Source: Bacillota bacterium (GTDB taxonomy: Bacteria > Bacillota > Dethiobacteria > DTU022 > UBA8154). From it: a stretch of 64,000 nt of DNA. Shown piece after piece: positions 1 to 7,947 of this stretch; position 1 is the stretch's first letter, and each line of letters opens with the position of its first letter. The notes under the pieces are model-generated. The model was given only the letters and a program-made list of their open reading frames with translations, made no database searches and was not told the DNA's origin. A program made the position numbers and the translations under genes. Location of the stretch: the NCBI GenBank assembly GCA_012728375.1, contig JAAYFF010000070.1, positions 41,304 through 105,303 on the forward strand, in the 5' to 3' direction.

Positions 1-1128
1 GCCTCATTTGCCCTGCTTATGAAAGCCAGGAGCAAGAACAGGCGCATCTTCAGGCATGCTCCCAGGCTGAATTTGTGTTCCATTCAGGAGAGTAACGGGA
101 TTCCCCGTAAGGCTGTGGACTATCTGGTTGACTCCAAAGACACGGGAATAGTGGAATACATGCGCCGGGAAGAAGTGGAGTATTTAATCGATGTCTTTCA
201 TGACGCCAAGGAATACGGCTCCATCCTCGAGGTGAAGGAGATTGATTTTGATGCTCTGGAGCAGAGAGTAGAAGAAATAGGAAAGACTGCTCCGGAAGAT
301 ATCTTCGAGTATATGTATTTGGATAGAGATGTTATTTTGGAAAAGCTACCCCCTTTAATTAAGCAGGGGAGGATTATGAGCCAGAAATATGATGTTGTGT
401 GTACGAATCCGCCGTATATGGGCAATACAGGTATGGATAAAAAATTATCAAATTGTATTAAACATAATTATGCTAATAGCAAGAATGATTTATTTGCAGT
501 ATTTATGGAAAAAGGTCTAAGACTTGTTAAAAATAACTGTTTTCTGTCTATGATAACACAGCATTCATGGATGTTTTTATCAAGTTTTAAAAGCCTGAGA
601 AAAACAGTTTTATCTATTGATATAATTAATTTAATACATTTGGGGGCTAGAGCTTTTGAAGAAGTCGGGGGTGCAATAGTACAAACAGCAGCATTTGTCT
701 TAAGAAATTGTAATACCTATCGATATAAAGCAACCTTCTCCAACCTGGTTGATTATTTAAGTCAACAGAGTAAAGAAGTTGCTTTTAAAGACAAAAAGAA
801 CTTATTTAGTCTATTTAGAGAATCATTTAAGAAAATACCAAGTTACCCAATTGCATATTGGGTAAGTGATAGATTAATTAATGTTTTTAATGAAGGTAAT
901 AACATTAATAAATATGTTGATTCATTCCAAGGAATTATTACAGGTGATAATGAAAAATTCTTACGGTTGTGGACGGAAGTTAACAGAATTAAAATACCTG
1001 TTTGTGCCTCAAACATTAATAACATTAATTTAAAAAAGCAATATTGGATTCCATATAACAAAGGGGGAGACTTTAGAAAATGGTATGGCAATCAAGACTA
1101 TGTTGTTTATTGGAAAAAATGGTCCTGA
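1..1128 (+). CDS. pglX: BREX adenine methyltransferase PglX/BrxX, middle fragment (5' end outside window, frameshifted 3' end)
   Basis: PglX is the N6-adenine methyltransferase of BREX phage-defence systems; it marks the host recognition site. The reading frame is open from base 1, so the N-terminal part lies outside the window. The catalytic NPPY motif of gamma-type N6-adenine methyltransferases is encoded at 406-417, followed by a target-recognition-like region. The frame ends at a TGA at 1126-1128, just after a run of six A (1114-1119). The protein continues without a gap in the +1 frame from about 1112, so this is the front part of a split gene. Bases from about 430 to 1450 are much richer in A+T than both flanks, suggesting an exchanged recognition domain. 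The neighbours pglZ and brxL support the BREX assignment. Family call is firm; whether the break is real or a homopolymer read error cannot be decided here. Confidence 0.88.
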   Translation, partial: ASFALLMKARSKNRRIFRHAPRLNLCSIQESNGIPRKAVDYLVDSKDTGIVEYMRREEVEYLIDVFHDAKEYGSILEVKEIDFDALEQRVEEIGKTAPEDIFEYMYLDRDVILEKLPPLIKQGRIMSQKYDVVCTNPPYMGNTGMDKKLSNCIKHNYANSKNDLFAVFMEKGLRLVKNNCFLSMITQHSWMFLSSFKSLRKTVLSIDIINLIHLGARAFEEVGGAIVQTAAFVLRNCNTYRYKATFSNLVDYLSQQSKEVAFKDKKNLFSLFRESFKKIPSYPIAYWVSDRLINVFNEGNNINKYVDSFQGIITGDNEKFLRLWTEVNRIKIPVCASNINNINLKKQYWIPYNKGGDFRKWYGNQDYVVYWKKWS

Positions 1129-2512
1129 AGACAAAACTAGAGGAAAAAAAACTTTTCAAGAATACTATTTACGTGAATATGTATCATGGTCATATACAGT
1201 TTCAACTACATTAGCTTGCAGATATTATCCTAATGGATTCTTATGGGACGTAAGAGGATCAGGCATTATGGATAAGTCCGGTTATCTATTATATCTACAA
1301 GCTCTTATCAGCAGTAAAGTTGGAATATATTTGTTAAAAGTTATTAATTCTACGTTGAGTTGTCAAGTTGAAAATATCCTGCAAATTCCAATATTAGATG
1401 ATAGTATTCAAAAAAATTATATTGATGCGATAGTAAGGAAAAATATTGATATTTCCAAAACCGACTGGGACTCCTTTGAAACCTCCTGGGATTTCCAGAA
1501 GCATCCCCTCTTAACCCATAAAAATAACACAACCACCATAGAACAAGCCTTTGAAAACTGGTCTAATTTCACCGAAGCCCAATTCAACCAGCTCAAGCAA
1601 AACGAAGAAGAGCTGAACCGCATCTTTATCGATATCTATGGCCTGCAGGATGAGCTGACCCCCGAAGTGGAGGATAAAGACATCACCATCCGCAAGGCCG
1701 ACAGGGAGCGGGAGATCAAATCCTTCATCTCCTATGGGGTGGGCTGCATGTTCGGCCGCTATTCCCTGGACAAAGAAGGGCTCATTTATGCCGGCGGGGA
1801 CTTCAACGAGCAGTTTCGCCTGGAAAACGGGATATGGCAGATCAACACCGGTGACGCCTGGATCCCATCATCCATCGAAATAACAAAAGACAACATTATC
1901 CCCATCGCCGACGGGGACTACTTTGAGGACGACATCCTGGAACGGTTCATCGCCTTCGTTAAAACCTCCTTCGGAGCGGAAACCCTGGAGAAAAATCTTA
2001 ACTACATCGCAGAAACACTGGGCATGAAAACAACGGAAACGCCCCGGCAGGCCATCCGTCGCTACTTCCTCAAGGATTTCTACAAGGATCATGTCAGGAT
2101 CTATAAAAAACGGCCCATCTACTGGCTTTTTGACAGCGGCAAGGAAAACGGCTTCAAAGCCCTTATCTACCTGCACCGCTACGATCCCTTTACCGTGGCC
2201 CGGGTACGGACAGACTACTTGCACAAGCAGCAGAAAAAATATGAAGGGGAGATAAACCATCTGGATATCCTTATGGATTCCAATATCTCCGACAGAGGGA
2301 AGGCTAAAGCCAGGAAAAGAAAAGAGCAAATTTTAAAGCAGCTAAAGGAATGCAGGATTTACGACCAGGCCATCGCCCATGTGGCGAACCGGAAGATTGA
2401 CCTCGATCTGGATGACGGGGTAAAAGTAAACTATGCCAAATTCCAGGCTGTGGAAATTCCCCAGGAAGCCGGCAAAAAGCCATTAAAAGCAGACTTGTTG
2501 GCTAAAATATAA
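1085..2512 (+). CDS. pglX: BREX methyltransferase PglX/BrxX, C-terminal fragment (continues from frame +1)
   Basis: This frame carries the C-terminal half of PglX: the rest of the recognition region, then the conserved helical tail ending at the TAA at 2510-2512. The ATG at 1085 lies inside the upstream fragment and has no convincing ribosome-binding site. The true homologous sequence begins near 1112, where the upstream fragment leaves the frame at the A6 tract. Removing one A from 1114-1119 would fuse both parts into one continuous protein. G+C rises again after about 1450, matching the downstream BREX genes. The start is therefore a formality of the broken frame. The fragment is unlikely to act as a methyltransferase alone because the NPPY motif is in the other piece. 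Confidence 0.85.
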   Translation: MAIKTMLFIGKNGPEDKTRGKKTFQEYYLREYVSWSYTVSTTLACRYYPNGFLWDVRGSGIMDKSGYLLYLQALISSKVGIYLLKVINSTLSCQVENILQIPILDDSIQKNYIDAIVRKNIDISKTDWDSFETSWDFQKHPLLTHKNNTTTIEQAFENWSNFTEAQFNQLKQNEEELNRIFIDIYGLQDELTPEVEDKDITIRKADREREIKSFISYGVGCMFGRYSLDKEGLIYAGGDFNEQFRLENGIWQINTGDAWIPSSIEITKDNIIPIADGDYFEDDILERFIAFVKTSFGAETLEKNLNYIAETLGMKTTETPRQAIRRYFLKDFYKDHVRIYKKRPIYWLFDSGKENGFKALIYLHRYDPFTVARVRTDYLHKQQKKYEGEINHLDILMDSNISDRGKAKARKRKEQILKQLKECRIYDQAIAHVANRKIDLDLDDGVKVNYAKFQAVEIPQEAGKKPLKADLLAKI

Positions 2513-2548
2513 TTTGGGGACTATTATAAGACAGAGGAGGTTTTGGGC

Positions 2549-2860
2549 ATGGGTGCAGTTAAAAAAATCAATATTTCCGATGCTGTCATTGCCTCATTTT
2601 GCCGCAAACATCATATCAAAAAACTTGCGTTATTTGGATCGGCTTTGCACGGGGATTTACAAAAGGCCGGCGATATTGATCTTTTGGTGGAATTTGAAGA
2701 AGAGCATATACCGGGGTTCTTTGAGTTAGTGGAAATGGAAGATGAGCTTTCTTCTCTGTTGGGCGGACACAAGATAGATATGAGGACTCCCAATGATTTA
2801 AGCCGCTATTTTCGCCACGAAGTGTTGGATTCAGCGGAGGTGCTGCATGTTGAAGCATGA
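2549..2860 (+). CDS. mntA: MNT-domain nucleotidyltransferase antitoxin (MntA-like)
   Basis: This is a minimal nucleotidyltransferase of about 103 residues. It has the family signature G30-S31-x10-D42-x-D44, the two aspartates that bind metal in the catalytic site. MntA proteins of HEPN/MNT toxin-antitoxin pairs transfer AMP to the partner HEPN toxin and silence it. The ATG at 2549 is preferred over the in-frame TTG at 2543 because the Shine-Dalgarno GAGGAGG at 2534-2540 sits 8 nt before it. The 3' end overlaps the HEPN gene by 14 nt, as expected for a coupled pair. The pair lies between pglX and pglZ, inside the BREX operon and on the same strand. Confidence 0.88.
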   Translation: MGAVKKINISDAVIASFCRKHHIKKLALFGSALHGDLQKAGDIDLLVEFEEEHIPGFFELVEMEDELSSLLGGHKIDMRTPNDLSRYFRHEVLDSAEVLHVEA

Positions 2861-3212
2861 CCTGGTAAGGGTAAAGCACATGCGTGATGGGGCTGAGGAG
2901 ATACAAAAATTTATCCAGGGCAAGACAAAAAATGACCTGGAGCATGACAGGATGTTAAGCCTTGCCATCGTCCAATTGCTTGAGATAATTGGGGAGGCAG
3001 CCAATAAAGTAACGCCGGAATTTTGTGCTAAATACACTCAGATTCCTTGGAAGTCTGTTGTAGGGATGAGAAACCGTCTTATACATGGCTATTTCGATAT
3101 AGACCTGAACATTGTTTGGAAGACGGTAGTTGATGAAATACCATCCCTGAACAAGGCATTAACAGAGATTATAAAAACCGAAGAGTTTGCTGACGGTGAA
3201 ACAGCAGAGTAG
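2847..3212 (+). CDS. hepT: HEPN-domain toxin (HepT-like ribonuclease)
   Basis: This is a small all-helical protein of 121 residues carrying the HEPN RNase motif R-x4-H-x-Y as R75-NRLI-H80-G-Y82. In studied HepT/MntA pairs this motif forms the RNase site of a HEPN dimer, and the tyrosine is the residue the MNT partner AMPylates. The gene begins inside the end of the MNT gene (14-nt overlap) with GGAGG at 2836-2840 as ribosome-binding site. The ATG of pglZ follows 8 bp after its stop codon, so all these genes probably share one transcript. It could guard the BREX system, or simply ride within it; the sequence does not say which. Confidence 0.88.
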   Translation: MLKHDLVRVKHMRDGAEEIQKFIQGKTKNDLEHDRMLSLAIVQLLEIIGEAANKVTPEFCAKYTQIPWKSVVGMRNRLIHGYFDIDLNIVWKTVVDEIPSLNKALTEIIKTEEFADGETAE

Positions 3213-3220
3213 GTGACACA

Positions 3221-5776
3221 ATGAACCTGATCGAGGTGAAAAAAATACTGGAAGATCATTTTAACGAACAACCATCCAATGGTGCCAGACGAAACATTAT
3301 CTTCTGGTATGATGAAGAGGGTCAGTTTGCCCTTGATATCGATACTATTGAGCTGGAGAACGCCCGTATTCTAAAACTCCATGAAAACAACGCTTTCCAA
3401 ATCAAATACCAGCTGGAAAAGGTGGATCCGGATTCAAACTACCTGGTTTATTCCCCGCTGCCAAAACCTGTGCACAGGGATAACTGGCTCCTTGATATAC
3501 TCAAATACAGCAAGGAGTTCTCCACGGATAAAGCCGTTCTGATCATGCGGGACTTTGGTGTAAAAGACCCGGCCCTGACCGATATCTTTCGTAAGTATCT
3601 TAAGTTTTTTGACAATCAGGAGCGTTATAAAAAATTTGCCTCTTACGGTATGGATATCTTTACAAAGGAGGGGATCCATACTGCTGTTATGTCCGTCTTG
3701 TGCAAACTGCCGGTTGCGGATTTTGAACAGGTGGTCCGAAAAGTGCTCATCGGGGAGACAAAGGCGCAGAACAAATATTTAGAGGCAATCAACAGCTTCG
3801 GCGATCCGGGTTCTTTCTGGGAGTTGGCTGAAAAACGTTATGGCTATACCGATGAACAAAGGTCCCTGGAAAAGTTACTGCTCATGCTGCTTGTTACTCA
3901 CTTGAGCTACAACCTTGAAGAAAAACTGCCCGAAACTTGGCAACAATTAGTGAGGCTAAAAAAAACAGACAGTATGATTTTTGTCAACAGTTTTATGAAC
4001 CATACCGCTGACAGCAAATATTATGATGTCCTCTCCTGTCATGCAGAAGAAATATTAAAAGTTAGAAACTATATCGACAAATGGGACATGGAAAAATATC
4101 TGGAATGTGATACATTTAGAGCCTTTGATCAGGCTATCCTGGCTAAGCTTAGGGATAACCTTCTGGAAGATATCGGTGAGTTTGACAAATATCGCAGGAT
4201 TATCAATAAACGAAGGACGAGCCATTGGTTTGCAGAACTGGAAGATGAGTATGAGGCACTCTACTATGCCGTGGCATTATTGGAGGCAGAAAAGAAAACA
4301 GGCAAAGAAATTAAAGTTTCAACTGCTTTTGAGCTGGTCCATACATATGCTAACGAGTATTTTCTGCTGGATCAATATTACAGGAAGTTTTACCTGCACT
4401 ATGACAATATGAGCAACAAAGAGCATTTTGCAGGGCTGGCAGAAAAAGTTGAAAATACCTATGCCTATTGGTTCTTAGACGAACTCTCTGTAAAATGGTC
4501 TGAGGCCTTGGCAAATCAACTGCCGCAAGGTTATCCCCTGGCAGGAGTTAAGCAGCAGAAAAATTTCTACAGTGATCATATCTCACCCCATGTTGATAAT
4601 GATGAACGGGTTTTTGTCATTATCTCCGACGGCTTGCGCTATGAAATTGGCCAGGAACTGCAGCTTCTTTTACAGCAGGAAATGCGGGGTACAGCCCAGC
4701 TTTCCTTTATGCAGGGAATGGTTCCTTCCACAACCAAAATGGGCATGGCCGGCCTGTTACCCGGAAAAGTAACGGAGATCAATGATCATGCAGATGTAAT
4801 AAAGGACGGCATTAATACCCAGGGAACAGAAAACAGGCAAAAGCTCCTTTCCATGAAAAGTCAGCGTGCGGTAGCCATCCAGTACCAGGATATGGCAGAT
4901 ATGAAAAGGGCTGAATACAAAGAAGCCTTTGAAGGAAACAGGCTGATCTACATCTACCATAACGTGATTGATGCAAGCGGTGATAAAAGCATCACAGAGC
5001 GGGAAGTGTTTAATGCTGCAGAAAAGGCCTTGCAGGAGCTGCTCCAATTGGTCAGGAACCTGGTGAACCATGTCAGTGCCACCAATATCTATATCACCGC
5101 AGATCACGGTTTTATCTATCGAAGGTCCCCCCTGCAAGAGCATGATAAGCTAAGCAAGCATGACACCGAAGCGATGGAAGCAGGAAGGAGATTCCTTTTA
5201 ACCACTGCAGCCTTTGATTTTGAAGGCGCCCTTTCCATTTCCATGGATTACCTTTTGGGTGAGCAGACTGCTCTTACAGCAATTGTGCCCAGGGGTGTGA
5301 TCAGGTATAAGGTCCAGGGGCCGGGAGCCAACTATGTCCACGGCGGCGCCTCTCTGCAAGAGATAATCATTCCTTTAATCAAGTTCAAATATGTACGGAA
5401 AGATGCTTACAGGGCAACAAAAGTTACGGTTAAGCTGACCAATATCTCCAGAAAGATCACCAACCGCATTACCTTCCTGGAATTTTTACAGACCGATAAG
5501 GTTGAGGAGAAAAAATTGCCGCTTAAGCTCAAGCTTTATTTTGCCGATGCGAAAGGAAAGCGAATTTCCAATGAAAACATTATTATTGCCGACAGTAGTT
5601 CGAAACAGCCCCAGGAGCGTACTTTCCGGGAGAAGTTTACCCTGAAAGATATGGCTTATGATAAAAGCGAACACTATTATTTAATCATGGAGGACGAGGA
5701 AGAATCTGTAGAAAAGATATACGAAAAGATACCCTTTACCATAGATTTACTCATCAGTGACGATTTTAATTTTTAA
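3221..5776 (+). CDS. pglZ: BREX alkaline-phosphatase-fold protein PglZ (type A)
   Basis: This 851-residue protein is a core BREX component. It has an N-terminal region typical of BREX type 1 PglZ and a central alkaline-phosphatase-superfamily domain. Metal-site motifs are visible as ISDG near residue 467 and TADHGF near residue 626. The role of PglZ in exclusion is not fully settled; it is required for both defence and host methylation in studied systems. The ATG at 3221 follows AGGTGA, 8 bp after hepT. The gene is intact, unlike pglX. The order pglX-(HEPN/MNT)-pglZ-brxL matches the right half of type 1 BREX loci; brxA, brxB and brxC would lie upstream of the window. Confidence 0.93.
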   Translation: MNLIEVKKILEDHFNEQPSNGARRNIIFWYDEEGQFALDIDTIELENARILKLHENNAFQIKYQLEKVDPDSNYLVYSPLPKPVHRDNWLLDILKYSKEFSTDKAVLIMRDFGVKDPALTDIFRKYLKFFDNQERYKKFASYGMDIFTKEGIHTAVMSVLCKLPVADFEQVVRKVLIGETKAQNKYLEAINSFGDPGSFWELAEKRYGYTDEQRSLEKLLLMLLVTHLSYNLEEKLPETWQQLVRLKKTDSMIFVNSFMNHTADSKYYDVLSCHAEEILKVRNYIDKWDMEKYLECDTFRAFDQAILAKLRDNLLEDIGEFDKYRRIINKRRTSHWFAELEDEYEALYYAVALLEAEKKTGKEIKVSTAFELVHTYANEYFLLDQYYRKFYLHYDNMSNKEHFAGLAEKVENTYAYWFLDELSVKWSEALANQLPQGYPLAGVKQQKNFYSDHISPHVDNDERVFVIISDGLRYEIGQELQLLLQQEMRGTAQLSFMQGMVPSTTKMGMAGLLPGKVTEINDHADVIKDGINTQGTENRQKLLSMKSQRAVAIQYQDMADMKRAEYKEAFEGNRLIYIYHNVIDASGDKSITEREVFNAAEKALQELLQLVRNLVNHVSATNIYITADHGFIYRRSPLQEHDKLSKHDTEAMEAGRRFLLTTAAFDFEGALSISMDYLLGEQTALTAIVPRGVIRYKVQGPGANYVHGGASLQEIIIPLIKFKYVRKDAYRATKVTVKLTNISRKITNRITFLEFLQTDKVEEKKLPLKLKLYFADAKGKRISNENIIIADSSSKQPQERTFREKFTLKDMAYDKSEHYYLIMEDEEESVEKIYEKIPFTIDLLISDDFNF

Positions 5777-5785
5777 GATGAGCAG

Positions 5786-7843
5786 GTGAGAAGCTTGGAA
5801 AGTGCGGATCAGATAATGACGCTGAATGAAAAACTAAACCAATACTTTTCCGGCAGAGTCGTGCGCAAGGACCTGACGCAAAAGATTAAGGAAGGGGCCA
5901 ATGTCCCTGTTTATGTGCTGGAGTACCTGCTGGGGATGTATTGTGCCACTGATGATGAGGAAAGTATTAAGGACGGTGTGGAGAGGGTAAAACAGATCCT
6001 GGCGGAGAATTTTGTCCGTCCTGACGAAGCGGAAAAGGTAAAGTCCAAGATCCGCGAAATTGGCCAGTATACCGTTATCGACAAGCTTACGGTGGTACTT
6101 AACGAAAAGAAGGACAGATACGAGGCCCAGTATTCTAACTTGGGGCTCAAAGGCGTGGAGATCGGCACACAATACATAAAGGAATTTGAGAAACTATTGG
6201 CGGGCGGTATCTGGTGTATCGTCAAGATGAACTACTATTATGATGAAGAGCTAAAAGATGCCAACCCCTTTATCATCACTGACCTCAAGCCCATTCAGAT
6301 GCCCAACCTGGATATGCAGGAGATTTTTGCCGGACGGAAACATTTCACCAGCGAAGAATGGATCGATATACTGCTGAGGTCCGTAGGTATGGAGCCTACT
6401 CAGTTCGAATACCAGGTTAAAATGCATCTGCTGGCCCGCATGATCCCCCTGGTTGAGAATAACTTCAATCTCTGTGAACTGGGACCCAGAGGCACAGGCA
6501 AGTCCCATATTTATAAAGAGATATCACCTAATTCAATATTAATATCAGGAGGACAAACTACTGTAGCCAACCTTTTTTACAATATGTCTACCCGTAAAAT
6601 AGGATTGGTAGGAACGTGGGATGTAGTTGCCTTTGACGAGGTTGCCGGCATCACATTCAAAGACAAAGACGGTGTGCAGATCATGAAGGATTTCATGGCT
6701 TCCGGTTCCTTTGCCAGGGGCAAGGAGCTGAAAAATGCCTCTGCCTCCATGGTCTTTGTCGGCAATATCAACCAGAGCGTTGATGTTCTTCTGAAAACAT
6801 CACACCTGTTTGATCCCTTCCCCGAAGCCATGGCTTATGATACGGCTTTCTTTGACCGTATGCACTGTTACATCCCGGGTTGGGAGATTCCCAAGTACAG
6901 GCCGGAATTCTTTACCTCTGAGTACGGTTTTATCACAGACTACATTGCAGAGTTTTTCCGGGAGATGCGTAAGAGGTCCTTTGCCGATGCCATAGACAAC
7001 TATTTCACCCTGGGGAACAACCTTAACCAAAGGGATGTTATTGCAGTAAGAAAAACCGTCTCCGGCTTGATAAAGCTCATCTATCCCCACGGGGAATTTA
7101 ATAAGGAAAATGTGGCAGAACTTTTAGAATACGCCCTGATTTCAAGGCGGCGAGTTAAAGAGCAGCTGAAAAAAATTGGCGGGATGGAGTTTTATGATGT
7201 CCATTTCTCCTATATCGACAAGGAAACATTTCAAGAGGAATTTGTATCCGTGCCGGAACAGGGCGGCGGCAAGCTTATACCGGAGGGTATTGGCAAACCA
7301 GGCCATGTCTATACGGTTGCCCACGGCAGTTCCGGCATGATCGGCGTTTACAAGATAGAAACAGAGGTTGTAAGCGGTTCAGGTAAGTTCGAAAAAACTG
7401 GCCTCGGCACCAGCAGAAACGCCAGGGAGAGTATCAACACAGCTTTTAATTATTTTAAGGCAAACAAGAAGAACATAAGCGGCGCCATCTCCCTGCAGCA
7501 AAACGATTTTCTCATGCATGTCCAGGATCTGCAGGGGATCGGCATGACCCCGGAGCTGGCCCTTGCGGCCTTTATTGCCTTATGCTCCGGTTCTTTGCGG
7601 AAGCATGTGCAGAGCCAGTTGGTTGTGCTGGGTTCCATGAGCATTGGGGGCACCATTAACAAAGTTGAGGAACTGGCCGGCACATTGCAAGTCTGTTTTG
7701 ATGCCGGTGCAAAAAAGATCCTGCTCCCTATGGCATCTGCTGCTGATATGGGGACGGTGCCGCCGGAGCTGTTTGCTAAATTCCAGATATCCTTTTACCA
7801 GAGTCCGGAAGATGCAGTGTTTAAGGCGTTGGGGGTTGAGTAG
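5786..7843 (+). CDS. brxL: BREX Lon-like AAA+ protein BrxL
   Basis: BrxL, the last BREX type 1 gene, is an AAA+ ATPase joined to a Lon-protease-like fold. A Walker A motif (GPRGTGKS) lies near residue 232 and a Walker B (VVAFDEVAG) near residue 281. The C-terminal 200 residues resemble the Lon protease domain, but the serine motif (PSAG in Lon) is replaced by a G-I-G-M-T stretch, while a lysine in the GGTINK segment remains. This agrees with studies describing BrxL as a DNA-associated ring motor rather than a protease. The GTG at 5786 is the longest start; the TTG at 5795 sits better relative to AGGTGAG at 5784-5790 and may be the true one. Spacing to pglZ is under 20 bp. Confidence 0.93.
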   Translation: MRSLESADQIMTLNEKLNQYFSGRVVRKDLTQKIKEGANVPVYVLEYLLGMYCATDDEESIKDGVERVKQILAENFVRPDEAEKVKSKIREIGQYTVIDKLTVVLNEKKDRYEAQYSNLGLKGVEIGTQYIKEFEKLLAGGIWCIVKMNYYYDEELKDANPFIITDLKPIQMPNLDMQEIFAGRKHFTSEEWIDILLRSVGMEPTQFEYQVKMHLLARMIPLVENNFNLCELGPRGTGKSHIYKEISPNSILISGGQTTVANLFYNMSTRKIGLVGTWDVVAFDEVAGITFKDKDGVQIMKDFMASGSFARGKELKNASASMVFVGNINQSVDVLLKTSHLFDPFPEAMAYDTAFFDRMHCYIPGWEIPKYRPEFFTSEYGFITDYIAEFFREMRKRSFADAIDNYFTLGNNLNQRDVIAVRKTVSGLIKLIYPHGEFNKENVAELLEYALISRRRVKEQLKKIGGMEFYDVHFSYIDKETFQEEFVSVPEQGGGKLIPEGIGKPGHVYTVAHGSSGMIGVYKIETEVVSGSGKFEKTGLGTSRNARESINTAFNYFKANKKNISGAISLQQNDFLMHVQDLQGIGMTPELALAAFIALCSGSLRKHVQSQLVVLGSMSIGGTINKVEELAGTLQVCFDAGAKKILLPMASAADMGTVPPELFAKFQISFYQSPEDAVFKALGVE

Positions 7844-7947
7844 TTGCTTTTGAATGATTGAAACAGGAAATAGAGTTTTTGAATTCACTTTATGAATGCT
7901 GAGTAAAGCAATCAGGCCAGTTATGAGGATTAAGGAGGTGTGGCGAT

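Noticed and set aside
1868..2329. Minus-strand ORF of 153 codons inside pglX
   Set aside because: It lies fully within conserved PglX coding sequence and shows no family features.
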